Source: Neurospora tetrasperma FGSC 2508 (lineage: Eukaryota > Ascomycota > Sordariomycetes > Sordariales > Sordariaceae). Taken from it: a DNA stretch of 64,000 nucleotides. Shown piece after piece: positions 44,986 through 57,448 of the stretch. Made by a program: the position numbers and the translations under genes. Location of the stretch: the NCBI RefSeq assembly GCF_000213175.1, contig NW_009799101.1, positions 3,900,942-3,964,941 of the forward strand, written 5' to 3'. Numbering within the stretch: the first letter of the stretch is position 1; every line of letters begins with the position of its first letter. The notes under the pieces are model-generated. The model ran no database searches, was not told where the DNA came from, and saw only the letters and a list, made by a program, of their open reading frames with translations.

Positions 44986-45689
44986 TGATTTGGATTTGTT
45001 TGAATGTGTTGAGCGTGCTGAGTGTTGGTGTCGTGAAGGGTTGGTTGTTGGTGTTGGAGTTCCTGTGATACTGCAGTGCTGTACACTAGAGGTAGTTCTC
45101 TGTGTGAATGCCGGGAGTCTAAGATGCCTGTGCTACAGTAACATGAATGGTTGAATTGACCTATGCCGTAACGATAGGGAACCAACAGACAGGGTTGCTT
45201 TCAGTGGTCAGGCGGACGAATCATGGGCTCCTGCCGCACCCGATGCAGCCCTATCGCCGCTGCCCGCGCTGCGTCCTGACCGCTGTGAGGTGTCCAGTGT
45301 GCGTTAATAAGTAACGTCTCGTCCAGTCAGATGCGAGGACGTCCTGCTACGACCCCTGCCTGGAGATAGCCAAAGAGGTGCTCAAACAGTCGCCGCCAGC
45401 GCTTTACCTTGTAGGAAAGGTGCACCACGTCACCCGCCCACCGTGACGGAGACAACGAGACGGCGGGCACAGACAGGCACGCGCCGCCGGTCCAAGTCAG
45501 GTCGGTTTCAGTCCCGTCTCTCTTTTTCGTCCCATCTTTCCGCATCGGAGGTTTCTTTCCCCCTCTCTTCCCTTTCTGTCTACGCAACTGAAAGCTCGGT
45601 ATAGGAAGAAGTCCCAGCCCAAAGATTGACTGTGATCTCTTCTGCTGAACTGATCGCAAACCATCATATCGATCTCTCTCTACACCACA
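44986..45689. promoter_or_regulatory. Divergent upstream region
   Basis: About 700 bp separate the divergent SnoaL-like and alkaline phosphatase starts. The 120 bp before the phosphatase start are pyrimidine-rich (about 45535-45590), as is common in fungal promoters. No gene is seen. Confidence 0.5.
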
Positions 45690-47584
45690 ATGGTAAGTGA
45701 AAGCGCCTTCTCTACCTTTTACAAGAAGAGGGTTAACCGGGGGTGGATTCCACCGCACAGGCGCCGTCTCCGGAACGCACGCCGTTGTTGGCCTCTGACC
45801 AGTCTCCCGATCGCGAGAACGACAATGCCGCTCCCAGGTCACGATGGCGCGAGCTTGCGCTCTTCACCTGGGCCCTTCTGGCTACCGCCGCCGTCATCGT
45901 TTTGGCCGTGGTGATCCAGCACAGTAACTCCACCCAACACTCGTCGATCTCGCCGGCCGCAGTCTCTGACTCCTCCTCTGTAGCCGGCGACAAGAAGCAC
46001 GGTTCTCCGTCCGGCGGCAAGCGCAACTTGGTCTTCATGGTATCCGATGGCATGGGACCCGCTTCGCTCTCTCTTACGCGCTCCTTCCGCCAGCTCACCC
46101 AGGACTTGCCTATCGACGATACCCTCACCCTCGACCGTCACTTTTGGGGTACCTCCCGCACGCGCTCGAGCAACAGCTTGGTGACGGACTCTGCTGCCGG
46201 TGCCACTGCCTTCTCCTGCGGCCTGAAGAGCTACAATGGGGCTATCTCGATGCTTCCCGATCACACACCATGCGGTACCGTCCTCGAAGCTGCCAAGCGT
46301 GCTGGATACTACACCGGCTTGGTCGTGACGACCGATATCACGGACGCCACTCCTGCTTGCTTCGCCGCTCACGTCTTCCATCGCATGCAGGGCGATGAGA
46401 TTGCGCTACATGAGGTCGGTCATGGACCCCTCGGTCGCGTTGTCGATCTCATGCTGGGCGGCGGCAGGTGCCACTTCTTGCCCAGGGGAACTCCGGGCAG
46501 CTGCAGACAGGATGACATCGATGTTACTAAGCTCGCCCAGGAGGAGTATGGATGGAACTACGTTAGTGATCGCGCCGGCTTCGATTCCCTTGGCTTGGGC
46601 AAGAACGTTTCCTTGCCCCAGTTGGGTCTGTTTGCGACCACAGATGTTCCCTTCGAGATCGACCGCCGCAACATGGCGGATGTGTACCCTAGTCTGAGCG
46701 AGATGGCTGCCACGGCTCTGGCGGCGCTTGAGGAGGCTACCAAGGACAGCGACAAGGGTTTCTTCCTCATGATTGAGGGTAGCAGAATCGACCATGCCGG
46801 TCACATCAACGATCCTGCTGCTCAGGTTCGTGAGGTGCTTGAGTACGACAAGACTTTCAAGTCTGTCCTTGACTTCATTGAGAAGTCGGACACTGAGACC
46901 ATTTTGGTTGCCACCAGCGATCACGAAACTGGTGGTCTGTCCACTGCTTGGCGTATGTTCATACCTCCCCTTTTCTTCTCCTCCTGCTTATGACAGTAAC
47001 TAACACCATAAACAGAGGCGCCCAGTGAACTTCCCGTCTACAACTGGCACCCCACCGTCCTCGCTCGCGCCAACGCCTCATCTGAGTTCCTCACCGCCCT
47101 CCTCCTCAAGCACATTGCCGAAACCGGCGACAAGGAAGAGTCGCTCCTCCGCTGGATCAATGACGAGCTCGTTGTCAAGCACCTCAACATCAAGGACGCC
47201 TCCGAGGTCGAGCTTAACTCGATTGCCAGCAACCCCGCCCTGGCCATCCAGCTTTTTGCCCGCATGGTCAGTGTCCGCGCCCGTGTGGGCTGGAGCACGC
47301 ACGGCCACAGCGCCGTGGACGTAAACATCTACAGCTCTGGCGGCCCCGGCACCGAGAAAATCAGGGGTAACGTTGAGAACACGGATGTCGGCAAGTTCCT
47401 GAGGGGATGGCTCGATTTGGATAGCGAGGTGGAGAATATCACCAAAGAGCTGGTCAAGAAGCTGGGCGACAAGGCTCCCTCGCAGAAGCAGTTGGAGAAG
47501 ATTGAGAAGGCGTCCACCGCTTTTGAGGCTGATGGATTAGCTCATGGCGGGTTCGAGTCGGGGCTTTATGGCCATGTGTTGTAA
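45690..47584 (+). CDS. PHO8: Vacuolar-type alkaline phosphatase
   Basis: Three exons (45690-45692, 45761-46952, 47016-47584) give 587 residues. The first exon is only the ATG; the next starts APSPERTPLL. A single hydrophobic segment near residues 33-53 makes this a type II membrane protein like yeast Pho8, which reaches the vacuole and hydrolyses phosphomonoesters there. The catalytic core is complete: FMVSDGMG with the metal aspartate near 97, VTDSAAGATA with the phosphorylated serine near 145, MIEGSRIDHAGH, TSDHETGG, and the final zinc-ligand region WSTHGHSAVDV. Intron 2 (63 bp) has an ideal ACTAAC branch and restores TAWQAPSELPVYNWHP. The short N-terminal cytosolic tail contains ERTPLL, a possible acidic-dileucine-like sorting signal for the AP-3 route. 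The main frame has no early ATG, which supports the start-codon-only exon. Confidence 0.93.
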
Positions 47585-48117
47585 GAGGGGCTGAAGTTTC
47601 GAGGGTGGCGGTTTTTAAGAGCTTCCTTTGTGGTGTATATGGACATGATGCATACGATCTTGATATGATATGGGTGGAAGGATGAGTGATACAAATGGAT
47701 TGCATAGATTGAACATTGGCATGAGCGACAACGGAGTTGCATGGCAGAGACCGGCTGGGTAGCGTTTGTATCTTATGTAGGATAGCGTTTATGAGTTGAT
47801 GCTAGCATTGTCGTATGGATATGTATATTATAGATGAGCCTTCACGCCTTCACGACACAGAGTTATCCTCTTCTTTCACGACGAGAAGACATCCATGGCA
47901 TATGTGGATGTTGATCGCATGATGTTTGAAGCATATCGTCGAAGGGAGTCATGCTCATCATTTCCATTATACCATGTGCACAGAGATGATTGGTCAGTTC
48001 GATTTCATTTTAAACTCCCGCTCCGAGAAATGGGATTCCTCCTGCCATTCTGTTTTCCGGCGGGCATCATACAAGCCCCTCAAGTCCCATCAACCAGAAC
48101 CATCATTTCCTCGTCAT
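47585..48117. other. Convergent 3' flanks
   Basis: These 533 bp lie between the convergent alkaline phosphatase and GABA transaminase stops. No gene or repeat is recognised. Confidence 0.5.
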
Positions 48118-49733
48118 TTATTGAAATGACTTGACAATCTTCTCCAAAGCATCCACCAAAATATCCGCATGCTTCTCCTCGAAAATCAACATGGGCCTCA
48201 ACCTAACCGCGCTCTGTCCACTGCCGCCAATATTCACCCCAAACTTCTTCGCCCTCGCCAGAAACTCGTCTCTGCGCGGGCTATCAAACGCAATGAACGT
48301 TCCCTGTCCTTTACCTCTCAGATTCGCAAACTGGCCCGGATACTTCTGCGCCAGTCCTTCCAGCTTGCCGTACAGATAGTCACCCACTCGAGCCGTATGC
48401 TCCACTAGTCCCAACCGTTCAATCTCGCCAATGATGGCCTTGAAAAGCAACGCCCTGGCCGGGTCGCCCATCCACGTGTTGAACTGTCTGTAAGGCTTGT
48501 TGGGGCGCAGCTCCGGGTTGCCAAAGTAGTAACCGGCCGTCTGGGCCTTCTTGGAAAAGGTCACCATGTCGGGAGGATCTTGCAGGTCCCAGTGCTCGTG
48601 CGCCCAGAACTTTCCTGTAGCGCCGACGCCCGTCTGGACTTCGTCCACGATCAGCAGGACGCCGTGCTTCTTGGTGATGGCGCGCAGACCCCTAAAAAAG
48701 GCGGGCGAGGCGTGGTTGTCGCCGCCCTCGGACTGGATCGGCTCAACCATGACCGCCGCGGGCGGGATGTGGTAGGTCTTGATCAGGTGCTCGACTTCGT
48801 CCAGCGCGGCCTGCTCGGCGGCCGCGTTCTCTTCGGCGTGCTCCTCGAGGGGGTACTTGAGCAGCGGGAAAGTCGCCTGCGGCCAGTCGAAAGCGGGGAT
48901 ATCCAGCTTGTGGATGGGCTTGGAGCGGGTAGTCGACAGCGAACCGAACAAGCGGCCGTGAAAGGCGGACTTGAAGGAGAGGATGGACAAGGAGGAAGCG
49001 CCGGGCGATTGGTTGATCATGGCGGACTCCATTTCTTCGGCGGTGAATTCCACCTGGGGGCCGCCGCGCTCCTTTTGCCGGCGCCACATGAAGGCGGCTT
49101 TGTAGGCGGTTTCGTTGGCGTCGGAGCCGGCCATGGCGGTGAAGACTTGGTTGAGCCCCTTGGGCGCGACCTTGAGGATGCCCGTCTTGAGCACCGAGGC
49201 CCAGTCGGTGGGCGGGAAGTTGCCGAGGGCGGGGCGGTTAATGATGCTGTTGACCATGTCGGAACTGAGGGCGGCGTCGTGCAGGACGGGGTTGTTGTAG
49301 CCGATGGGGATGGAGGCAATTTGAGCGTAGCTGTTGGGTAGAAGAAGGGGATATGATTAGTATGTTGTATTCTTGGTCTGGGAGTCATAGTCACTTACAC
49401 ATCAAGCAAGACATTGCCATCAGGATCGGCAATGTAGTTGCCCACGCTCTTATGGTAATCAGTGAGCATGTTCAAGCTCCGAGTGTCAAAGACCTCATCA
49501 AGCTCCTTGATGGCCTCCTTGGCTTTGGGGCCCGGAATCTCGGTCTTGACCGTGGGACCCTCTGGCTCCCAGTCCTTGTAGAATGATGATGCCATCTTGC
49601 TGCTAGAGGCAGTAAACTGGCGACGGTTAGAGAACTGGTGTACTGCGGAAACGGCCGCACGTCGAACCGTCGAAGCAGTAGAAACGGCACGTAGGCTGCC
49701 GCTATAGCTGCTCCGAAGAAGTCTGGAGGCCAT
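48118..49733 (-). CDS. gatA: 4-aminobutyrate aminotransferase
   Basis: Exons 49733-49399 and 49330-48118 encode 515 residues. The PLP enzyme moves the amino group of GABA to 2-oxoglutarate, giving succinate semialdehyde, the first step of the GABA shunt and of growth on GABA. Class III aminotransferase features are visible: YAQIASIPIGYNNP after the splice, SLSILSFKSAFHGRLFGSLS, PPAAVMVEPIQSEGGDNHAS, LLIVDEVQTGVGATGKFWAHEHW, and the PLP-lysine region PDMVTFSKKAQTAGYY. The C terminus has VNIGGSGQSAVRLRPML. The first 46 residues are Ser/Arg-rich and look like a mitochondrial presequence. An internal Met (MASSFYKDWEPEGP) matches the start of shorter cytosolic homologues. The intron is 68 bp and its donor is within a GT-GTAAGT overlap. 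Confidence 0.95.
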
Positions 49734-51073
49734 GTGGTGTCACTGTTATGTTATGCTGGCGTGTTCGTCTGAGATGGTTTCTTACACCCAATCCCCAGCT
49801 TCAAGTCCGCACTGACTAACCTGTGATTACTTGGAGTGTTGTGTAAGTTGATGAACTTGGGGGGATTACAACCAATTTTCAGCAACAAACAGAAAGAGGG
49901 ATTGGGACTTACAGAAGTAATACAAAGTGAAGTGAATTGTGAGATTTGGAGAAGTGAATTGAAGGTCCTCAGCTGATACCTGCAGGTGATTCGGAGAAGC
50001 GGAAGAAACGCCACTCACTTCAATAGGCTAGAAAGGAAAGGAACGATGAAGTAAAACAGGGAGGAAGTAAAGTGGCTATTATTTGTATAAGAAGCCCCAT
50101 GCCACCACATGAGATATGGAAAGCGGGGAAGCCGATACAGGACAGACGTCAAGACAGCATTGGGGACACATAGGTAGGATGTACGTACATCAATTGGAGA
50201 TAATTAGCTGATCGAAATCTCAAGGTCTGTTCTAGAGTACTTAGACTTTCAACTTACAGCCGCCCTGGCCGCCGCCTTGCCAACACGGGCAGGAGACAAA
50301 GTGTTTACGTACATGGAACGACCCAACGTCTCGTACCCGACTATCAGCTATCGCTTAACAGGGGCAAAATATCCCGAGATCATCGTACATGGTGAGGGAC
50401 GAGGACAAGCTTCCGACCACGCCAATGAAGAAGTGTAATCGCTCCGTCCTTTGACCCGTTGCACCGCCGCACCTTAATCTCTGTGCCGCCGACTGCAGAT
50501 ACCCCATACCAAGGGTCTTCTCGCTGTATCCTTTTCCGTTACTCTGTGATTGATCTCCATTATTCTCATCTCGTAAATAGGTAGTACTGTAGTAGACAAA
50601 AGTCGCGTTATCGGCGCCATATCACAACATCCTAGCTAGATATGTATCAGTCAACATGCTGCGTCATCTCCAGCCTATCAGATAACTGACTTTGACCCCG
50701 CCGAGTCCCGCTGAACCCCGCTGGAATCTGGGGACCTCACTCCGTCCTGGACCCAAGCTTCCTCCACACATACACAGTACACTCACAGCTCCACGTAAGG
50801 TCAGATGCCATCATCAATCTGTTGATCCAAGAGTATTTCATGGAACCTGCTGAATGGCTTCGCGTATAACCTGCAAAACTACCACCATACAAGAATGTTG
50901 TGCTGTTGTTATAATGTTTCCAAACACTAATGTCGAAGCTCAGAATATGGTAAATAATCAAGAGTGACGCTGTACATGAGGTCCACTCCCACGAGAATCT
51001 AAGAACGCCAAATAATTTCTCAGGAAGAGAATAGCCTGAGCAAGAATTAAAAGAACTTCTCAGTAACATCCAG
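49734..51073. other. Intergenic, GABA transaminase upstream region
   Basis: About 1.3 kb lie upstream of the transaminase and downstream of the bHLH gene, both on the minus strand. Open frames at 49751-50014 and 50737-51135 have no recognisable motif; the latter overlaps the bHLH stop region. Confidence 0.5.
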
Positions 51074-52037
51074 CTAGCTACTGCCCTCTGGTTCCTCTTT
51101 TGGTTGAGGAGGCTGTAAACCGGCTGACTCGGCAATGCTCTTCCACATCTCCTTCTCCCGATATAGCCGATCTACCTCTTGTTTAAGCTTGTCGTTGGAC
51201 TGACTTAGTTCCTGGATGGCCTGCTCCGTGAGCAGTTTCTCCAATGTCCATTTTTCAATGTTCTGCGTTTCATTCTCCTTCAGCTGAGTGATGAACTGAA
51301 CAGCGCGCTGAAGGATGGAGCCCTTATTCTTCTCGCATCCGGGAACAATCTTTGCAAGCTCATTTATGCCTTCGTTGATAGTCTCGCGACGTCGTCTCTC
51401 CACTGTTGTCTTGGTTAACCAAAATTCTGATCTGGTCAGTTGGTGCCGAGTACCTACCTTCTTTGTGGTTGTCTTTCCTCATCTTGTGCCACTCTTCACT
51501 GCCAACGGCCGGCTTGGGTGGGAGATGCGTTCCCCACTTTGGCGGTTCAGGCTGTACACCGTTGGCCGGTGGAAGAGATGTCTGGGGGGTCATAGGCGGC
51601 AGTCCGTCTGGCTCTTGGACGGGAGACGGGTTGTGATAGGCATTCTCGTGGTGGTGCTGCATCTCTGGTCCTGGCGGCGGAGGCGCAAAAGTCTCCTCAG
51701 TGGGTGGGGGAACATGAAGAGTGGGATACATGTTGAGGGCGGCGGCGGCAGTGTTAGTAGCGCTGTTCGCATCGGCCGTGTCTGTGTGATCCGAGGCAGC
51801 CTGGGCCAGCGCATTGAAATCGTCGGCGCTGACATGATCATGGGCTGCTTGGGCGATGCTGACAGCATTCTCCAGGAATGCCTCTGGCTCAGGGACCGCC
51901 ATTGTCGCCGGTGGAACACCGCGCTTGTTTCTGCGAGAATCGGGCGAAGCGGACTCGGATGCGCGCTTTCGCTTCTGTCCTGGGGCGTTGGAAAGGTCTG
52001 TGAGGTCGGGATGCTCCATAGCAACGGGAGCAGCCAT
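51074..52037 (-). CDS. CBF1: Cbf1-like bHLH transcription factor
   Basis: Exons 52037-51458 and 51402-51074 give 302 residues. The first 165 residues are disordered, with a basic KRKR patch near residue 20 and Pro/His-rich stretches. The bHLH begins near residue 178: EEWHKMRKDNHKEVERRRRE, with the His-Glu-Arg DNA-contact pattern completed across the splice. Helix 1 is NEGINELAKIVPG, followed by the loop KNKGSILQRAVQFI. A leucine-rich coiled coil follows helix 2 (LEKLLTEQAIQELSQSNDKL). This arrangement matches fungal Cbf1/centromere-binding factors, which bind CACGTG and act in sulfur-amino-acid gene control and, in yeast, at centromeres. The 55-bp intron interrupts the basic region, so both halves look incomplete alone. 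The ATG at 52037 is the first in frame. Confidence 0.92.
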
Positions 52038-54480
52038 TTTAGATCTCTGAGAAGGAAAGCACGATGCTGAGACCTCATAGTCAGTAACAATAGTCAACGG
52101 AACCCACGGGTCAATTTGCGTGCTGCTGTTGCCTCATCTCAACCCCAAGTTCAGGACCAACAACTTGGAGAACCAACCAAGCAGTAGTTAGGTAACACCT
52201 TCACGATCCAAATAGTAGAGTTGATTGACAAGCACTTGCTTGACATATGTGTCGTGATAATGATGGGCCTTGAGCAGAACTCCAGACGGTGGCTCGGTTC
52301 CCATGCGACATAATTAACGCGTCGCTACGCTGATACTGGCCCCGCTGTGAAGAGAGTTGAGTGTAGGTGGCCGCCATGGACCGTTCGAAAACGACGTGCA
52401 AGCCCTATATGAAGCTGCATCTATGTTCGTGATGCGGCATGTGGAGTCGATGAAGGACCTGATGGCTTATGGAATTGATGATGTTCTCCCGATCCATGTC
52501 GCCTTCCGACTTTGTAAACAAAAGAAAAGACTGTCGCCGGTCGCATAGTTCGGGAGATCAACAAAAGTCTGTCAAGACTTGACAGCAAGTTGAAGAGCGT
52601 TCATCAACGAGCCAGGACTCCATTCGTGTTGATGGGGAAAGGCATATGGAATTGTGAAGCAAATACCTTGACTAGAGGTTTTGGTGGTCGGGACGCTGGG
52701 GATTCTTACGAGGTGGTCGAGGTCATGTGCAAAACTCGTGACTGCGTCAATCAGGACTTGGACCCATCCAACGCTTCCTTCAAGGAAACAAACACCAACA
52801 ACAACGCCAAAAAAAAGAAACTTGGGCACCAAGAGAGAGGTATTCATCAGTCGACTTTATGTTAGAAAACGTACCGGTTATTGAAAGAAACTCAGTTCCT
52901 GAATCTTGCGTTCGCCGGGCTTAGCAAAGCCTCTTTTTCGAAGTTGATCTGGAGAAAGTCATGTGAGCTGAGCGAGAGGCAGCGAAGGAGGTCGAGCCGC
53001 CGGCTTGTATAAGAAAGACTAGAGGCACACCTTTTGGTGCACGGACCATGCGCAATGCTTCAATGAATGGTGAATGCCCGAATGCCCATTCCCCGGTCAA
53101 CCTGACTCCCCTTGTCCCCACTGTTTTTTTAGTAGTGTAGTGTAGCCTGGCCGCATACTGTACCCTCATCTTCCGCTTTGTTCTCACCACTCTTCACACC
53201 TCTTTGAGGGCATTCTCGACAATGTGCATCTTGTTTGGGACACATAACATGTCAAATCATGGAAAGTGTGAGCGTGGCACCTTGGAGGCGTCGAGGACTC
53301 TGCCGGGTAGCACATGTGCGGCCTCCTAATCCCATTCCAGGCACGTGCGCCCAAATAATACAACCCCAATTATCCCATTTGCCTGAGTGCCTTTTCCACT
53401 TGACCATGAGTGTGTGGCTATCTTGAAGGCAAAGGCACACATCTTTGGGATGTGCGTGCCGGGGCATGATATGGAAATCCGTTGCCTTCTTGCTACAGGT
53501 TCCGATGCACAGGAAAACCCCGTGCCTGACTGCAAAGGCCCGTTGATTATCGTGAATGCAACGACTTAATCACACCCCAAGTCCGGCCGCGATCACCAAC
53601 TTCTCCTTTTCACGTAATTCCGTTGAGGCCTCTAAGATGACAGTGTGAGACAGGTCGGCACATGATCTGGGCGACTGTAATCACGAGCACTAGCATCTGA
53701 CCCTCCATCAACATCACTCCCTCCGTGGACAGGCTTCAAAGCAGCATGGAAAAGATGGCAGCCTTCCGAGTTCACCAAGCCGTCGTGGATATTTCAAAAG
53801 CTACCATGCCAGGCAACCATCTGTATTAACCTTCTACTAGGTTACGTAGGTACGTAAACGCGTCATCATTGAAAAGCCAACGGCATGAGGAAATCATCAG
53901 TTGAGGCCTATCATCTACATGACCGTCCTAAACTGTATCACATCACCACCAGCCCCTCCAACGCTCACCCAGCAGAACCTGAGGACCTATACTCCCTTGA
54001 TTGAGGCTTCAAACATCCCAAAAACCTTTTCTAGCACATATACACATAAACAAATAGCGAATATTGGTTGTTTCATTGTCTGTCTTTGTCGCTAGTTCGT
54101 GATAGTAGCTAGTCAGGACTTTATGCAACTTGTGCAGAAAACTATAAGTACTAGTGTAATTGCTTGTAGGGTGGGGTAGTGGGGCAGCCAATGAATAGGT
54201 GCTGACATCAGTGGGGTACCCGCTCCCGGTCTGTCCCACGGGACTAACACTGGAAAGCAGGCCGGCTCCATGGCCGTCAAGGTCCATCTCCATCCCATCA
54301 CTGACCTTATCCGGCATCCTAGATCGCCGTGTATCAACCAAACGTACTTGACCACCCCTTCTTTCATCCCGTCTTGTCTTTTTGGTACTCCGATCATAGC
54401 GATACCTCCGGACTTTTGAACTCCAACTTTCCCCGGAACACCATCTTGGCGGTCCGCCCGTGTCTTTTTGCCTTGCCAAG
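52038..54480. other. 2.4-kb divergent intergenic region
   Basis: This region lies upstream of both the bHLH gene and GID9. Several open frames under 160 codons occur on both strands (for example 52590-52865 and 54009-54479) without motif or splice support. No transposon relic or tRNA was recognised. Confidence 0.5.
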
Positions 54481-55862
54481 ATGGCAGATCATGAAGCCTC
54501 AAAGATAAACCACGACAACCATCTACTACTGGTAAGGTGCTCCTTTACCCCCCCTTGAATCACCGTATTCGATCGCCATCGACTAATTTTCTGTTCAACC
54601 TCACCTGTAGGACCAGCCATTGCTCCGCCTCCCGTATGAACTCCTCCGCAAGAACTTCCGATCTGCTCACTTCACCGTCGAGAAAGAGTCAACAACCCTC
54701 AACAAGCTCCTGAAAGAAACAGCGAAAGGATCCCTCGACGGCAAGACATCGCCCGAAGATGTCGTCAAGAACCTCGATACCATGATTGCCAAGATGCGCG
54801 GCATGAAGCGCAAGCTGTCAATGTACGCCAACGAGGAAACCAGGCTTTATAAGCAGCTTGATGCTCGTGTGGCGCATCTGCGCGAGCTCTCGGACATGCA
54901 CTCGGTTGAAGATGTTAAATACGAGGCTTGGTCCAGGAAACGTCTGGATCGACTGCTGGTCGACTACATGCTACGGCACGGATACAACACTTCTGCCCAG
55001 GCCCTGGCAAACGAGCGGGAGATGTACGACTTGGTAGACGTGGAAACATTCCTGACAATGAGCAAGATCCGCGAGTCTCTCGAGAATGGCAGCGTCACCG
55101 AGGCGTTGGCTTGGTGCAATGACAACAAGAAAGAGCTTCGAAAGTTACAGGTAGGCCGACACTACATCCTCGTTCTCTTCGTCAATCCCCATACCGCTAA
55201 CCTCATCCTCTATCCCCCAGTCCAACCTCGAATTTCTCCTTCGCTGCCAACAATACATCGAGCTCCTCCGCATCAACACCCCATCCAAATCCGTTGAAGC
55301 TATCACTCACGCAAAGAAATACATTGCCCCCTTCCAAGAGCAATACCCCGACGAAGTCCGCGAAATGGCCGCCCTTCTCGCCCACCGACCCACCGACAAG
55401 AACCTCCCACCCAAATACGCCGCCTGGTACAGTCCGGACCGGTGGACCAAGCTCGCCACCTCTTTCGTAGAAGCACATAACAAGCTGTTAGGCCTGCCCA
55501 CTTTTCCCTTGCTGCACACAGCCCTGTCCTCAGGCTTATCGGCCCTCAAGACGCCCGCCTGCCACGGCACGCAAAAGACGACTTCCTCCTCACAGCCCGG
55601 GCATAGCCAGACGAGCATGACTAGCACAGTATGCCCGATCTGCTCGATCGAGCTGAACGATTTGGCCAAGAACGTCCCCTATGCGCACCACAGCAAGAGC
55701 CATCTGGATAATGACTTGCTGCTGTTGCCGAACGGGCGCGTATACGGACAGGCAAAGCTGGATGAGTATGCGGCCAAGGCGGGGCTGGCGGAGGGGCAAG
55801 TGAAGGACTTGGTGACCGGCGAGGTATATTCGAGGACGGCGCTGAAGAAGGTTTTTGCTTGA
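54481..55862 (+). CDS. FYV10: GID/CTLH ubiquitin-ligase subunit GID9 (FYV10/MAEA)
   Basis: Three exons (54481-54531, 54611-55150, 55221-55862) give 410 residues. The protein is one of two RING-like subunits of the GID/CTLH E3 ligase; in yeast it marks gluconeogenic enzymes such as fructose-1,6-bisphosphatase for degradation when glucose returns. A coiled-coil N terminus ([21 protein letters not shown]) precedes a LisH motif near 131-155 ([20 protein letters not shown]), the CTLH region ([24 protein letters not shown], across the splice) and the CRA region. The C terminus has the degenerate [19 protein letters not shown] with HHSKSHL and LPNGRVYG. Introns are 79 and 70 bp. The start at 54481 is the only ATG giving a small N-terminal exon in frame. 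Confidence 0.94.
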
Positions 55863-57136
55863 TACCGCGGTTTCGATTTACGAGCAGCGACACGCGTGCT
55901 TCTTTTGGGGGGCCTATCTTTTCTTTCATTAATTGGGGAACTTGGGGTATATGCTACGGCGCGGGGTGACTGACGGCTATGATTTACGGGTGTTTGGGGG
56001 ATTTTATCATCGTATTGGTCTCTCGGGAAGAGGAACTCATCATTTGGGGAAATTATCATTATTAGTCTGGTTTCAGTCTGGACTACGTCCCGGGACACAG
56101 ACGCAACAGCGCAACAAACAGCTTAGGAATGGGTACGGATGGGGGATCATTGCGTTGGCTTCTATATCATTACGTTGGGATGGAATAAAAGATCGCAAGA
56201 TGGTAAGATTGGGGATAAGATACGCGGCATGGCATACAGTATTTACACACACACACGCAGACATACGCATATGAGCCCAAAACAGCGTTGCCATTATCAT
56301 AGGACGAAGTCTAGCTATAAAAACTGATGACTTTCATGACCTTGGCCTACAAGTTGAATCAGAGATACCGCGTGTGTAGAGTTTCAAGCTCAAAAAGAGT
56401 AAATGAATGAGATGAAACCAAGACTCATTTTGTATCAACTACTCACTGAAGTACTCCGTAAATGGATTGCTTCTCTTCCCTGACACCATTTTCGCCAGTG
56501 TAAATGAAGCCAAACAAAGTTACAACGTAAAAGTATAAACCACACGGGTGTAATGTAAGCGCTAAAGGACTACTAGTATACAACCAAAAAAGGGAAAACA
56601 GAAAAGACCCAAAGTCGAAGGCAAACACCAGAACATAGCTGGTTTCGCTAGGGTATGGTGATGAGGTGGATAGAGAGGAAGCGCCAAGGAGAAGTTGGCA
56701 AGTCCCGTCATTTTCAATCCCTTCCCTTTCTTTTTTTTCTTTTGTCTCCATCAGTTGCGGGCTGTTTTCCTTGGAAAAGTGTGCTTTTACCACGCGACGC
56801 CGTGCATATATGTATGTAACGACAAGGTGTTTGTCCATCGCTTTTTTTTATTCCCCAAGACCTCTAAACCGCTGAGGGTGTTTAGGTTCTTTAACAAGCC
56901 AGAGAGCACAAACTCCATTCTGATCACGGATATATCAACGATAAACTGATAAAAGCATGTAGGAAGGAAGACCCCGAAGATATAAAAATTTTGACGACAA
57001 TGGAGACCAAAAAAAAGATGGAACGCAAAAGAAAAGAAAAAAGTTTAGGGTGGCGGGACAAAATAACACACATAAGCCAGCCAGCAGCACGTTTCAAACT
57101 CCTTTGACCCATGCATCGCATCGCATCCCTTCTATC

Positions 57137-57167
<31 letters not shown>

Positions 57168-57448
57168 CACATCCCGCCCTTAGACACCCCTCGCACACTC
57201 AACATCATCAACTACTCCTCTTCAGTTATGTAATGTCGGTGGACTGGGTCCCATACCAGCGCTGGCGCTGGAGGAGGCACCGGCACGGGTTAAATGAGGA
57301 TATAGATGTTGTACCAACCCAGGAGGACTAGGAGGAAGAAGAGGAAGAAAAGGACCAGTAGCATGTCCCACTAAGAGACGCTTGTTGTTGTTTGCACCCG
57401 TCCATCGCCTCCAACCACCGTCATATTAGAGCCTGCCCCCGGATGTCG
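55863..57448. other. Convergent 3' flanks of GID9 and CAF1
   Basis: About 1.6 kb lie between convergent stops. A CA dinucleotide repeat is at 57137-57162 and an A/T-rich region at 56950-57045. Open frames are short and lack motifs. Confidence 0.5.
57137..57162 (+). repeat. (CA)13 microsatellite
   Basis: Thirteen perfect CA repeats occur in the 3' flank of CAF1. They should vary in length between strains. Confidence 0.95.

Noticed and set aside
52590-54479. Small open frames between the bHLH and GID9 genes
   Set aside because: They are short, overlap on both strands, and have no splice or domain support.
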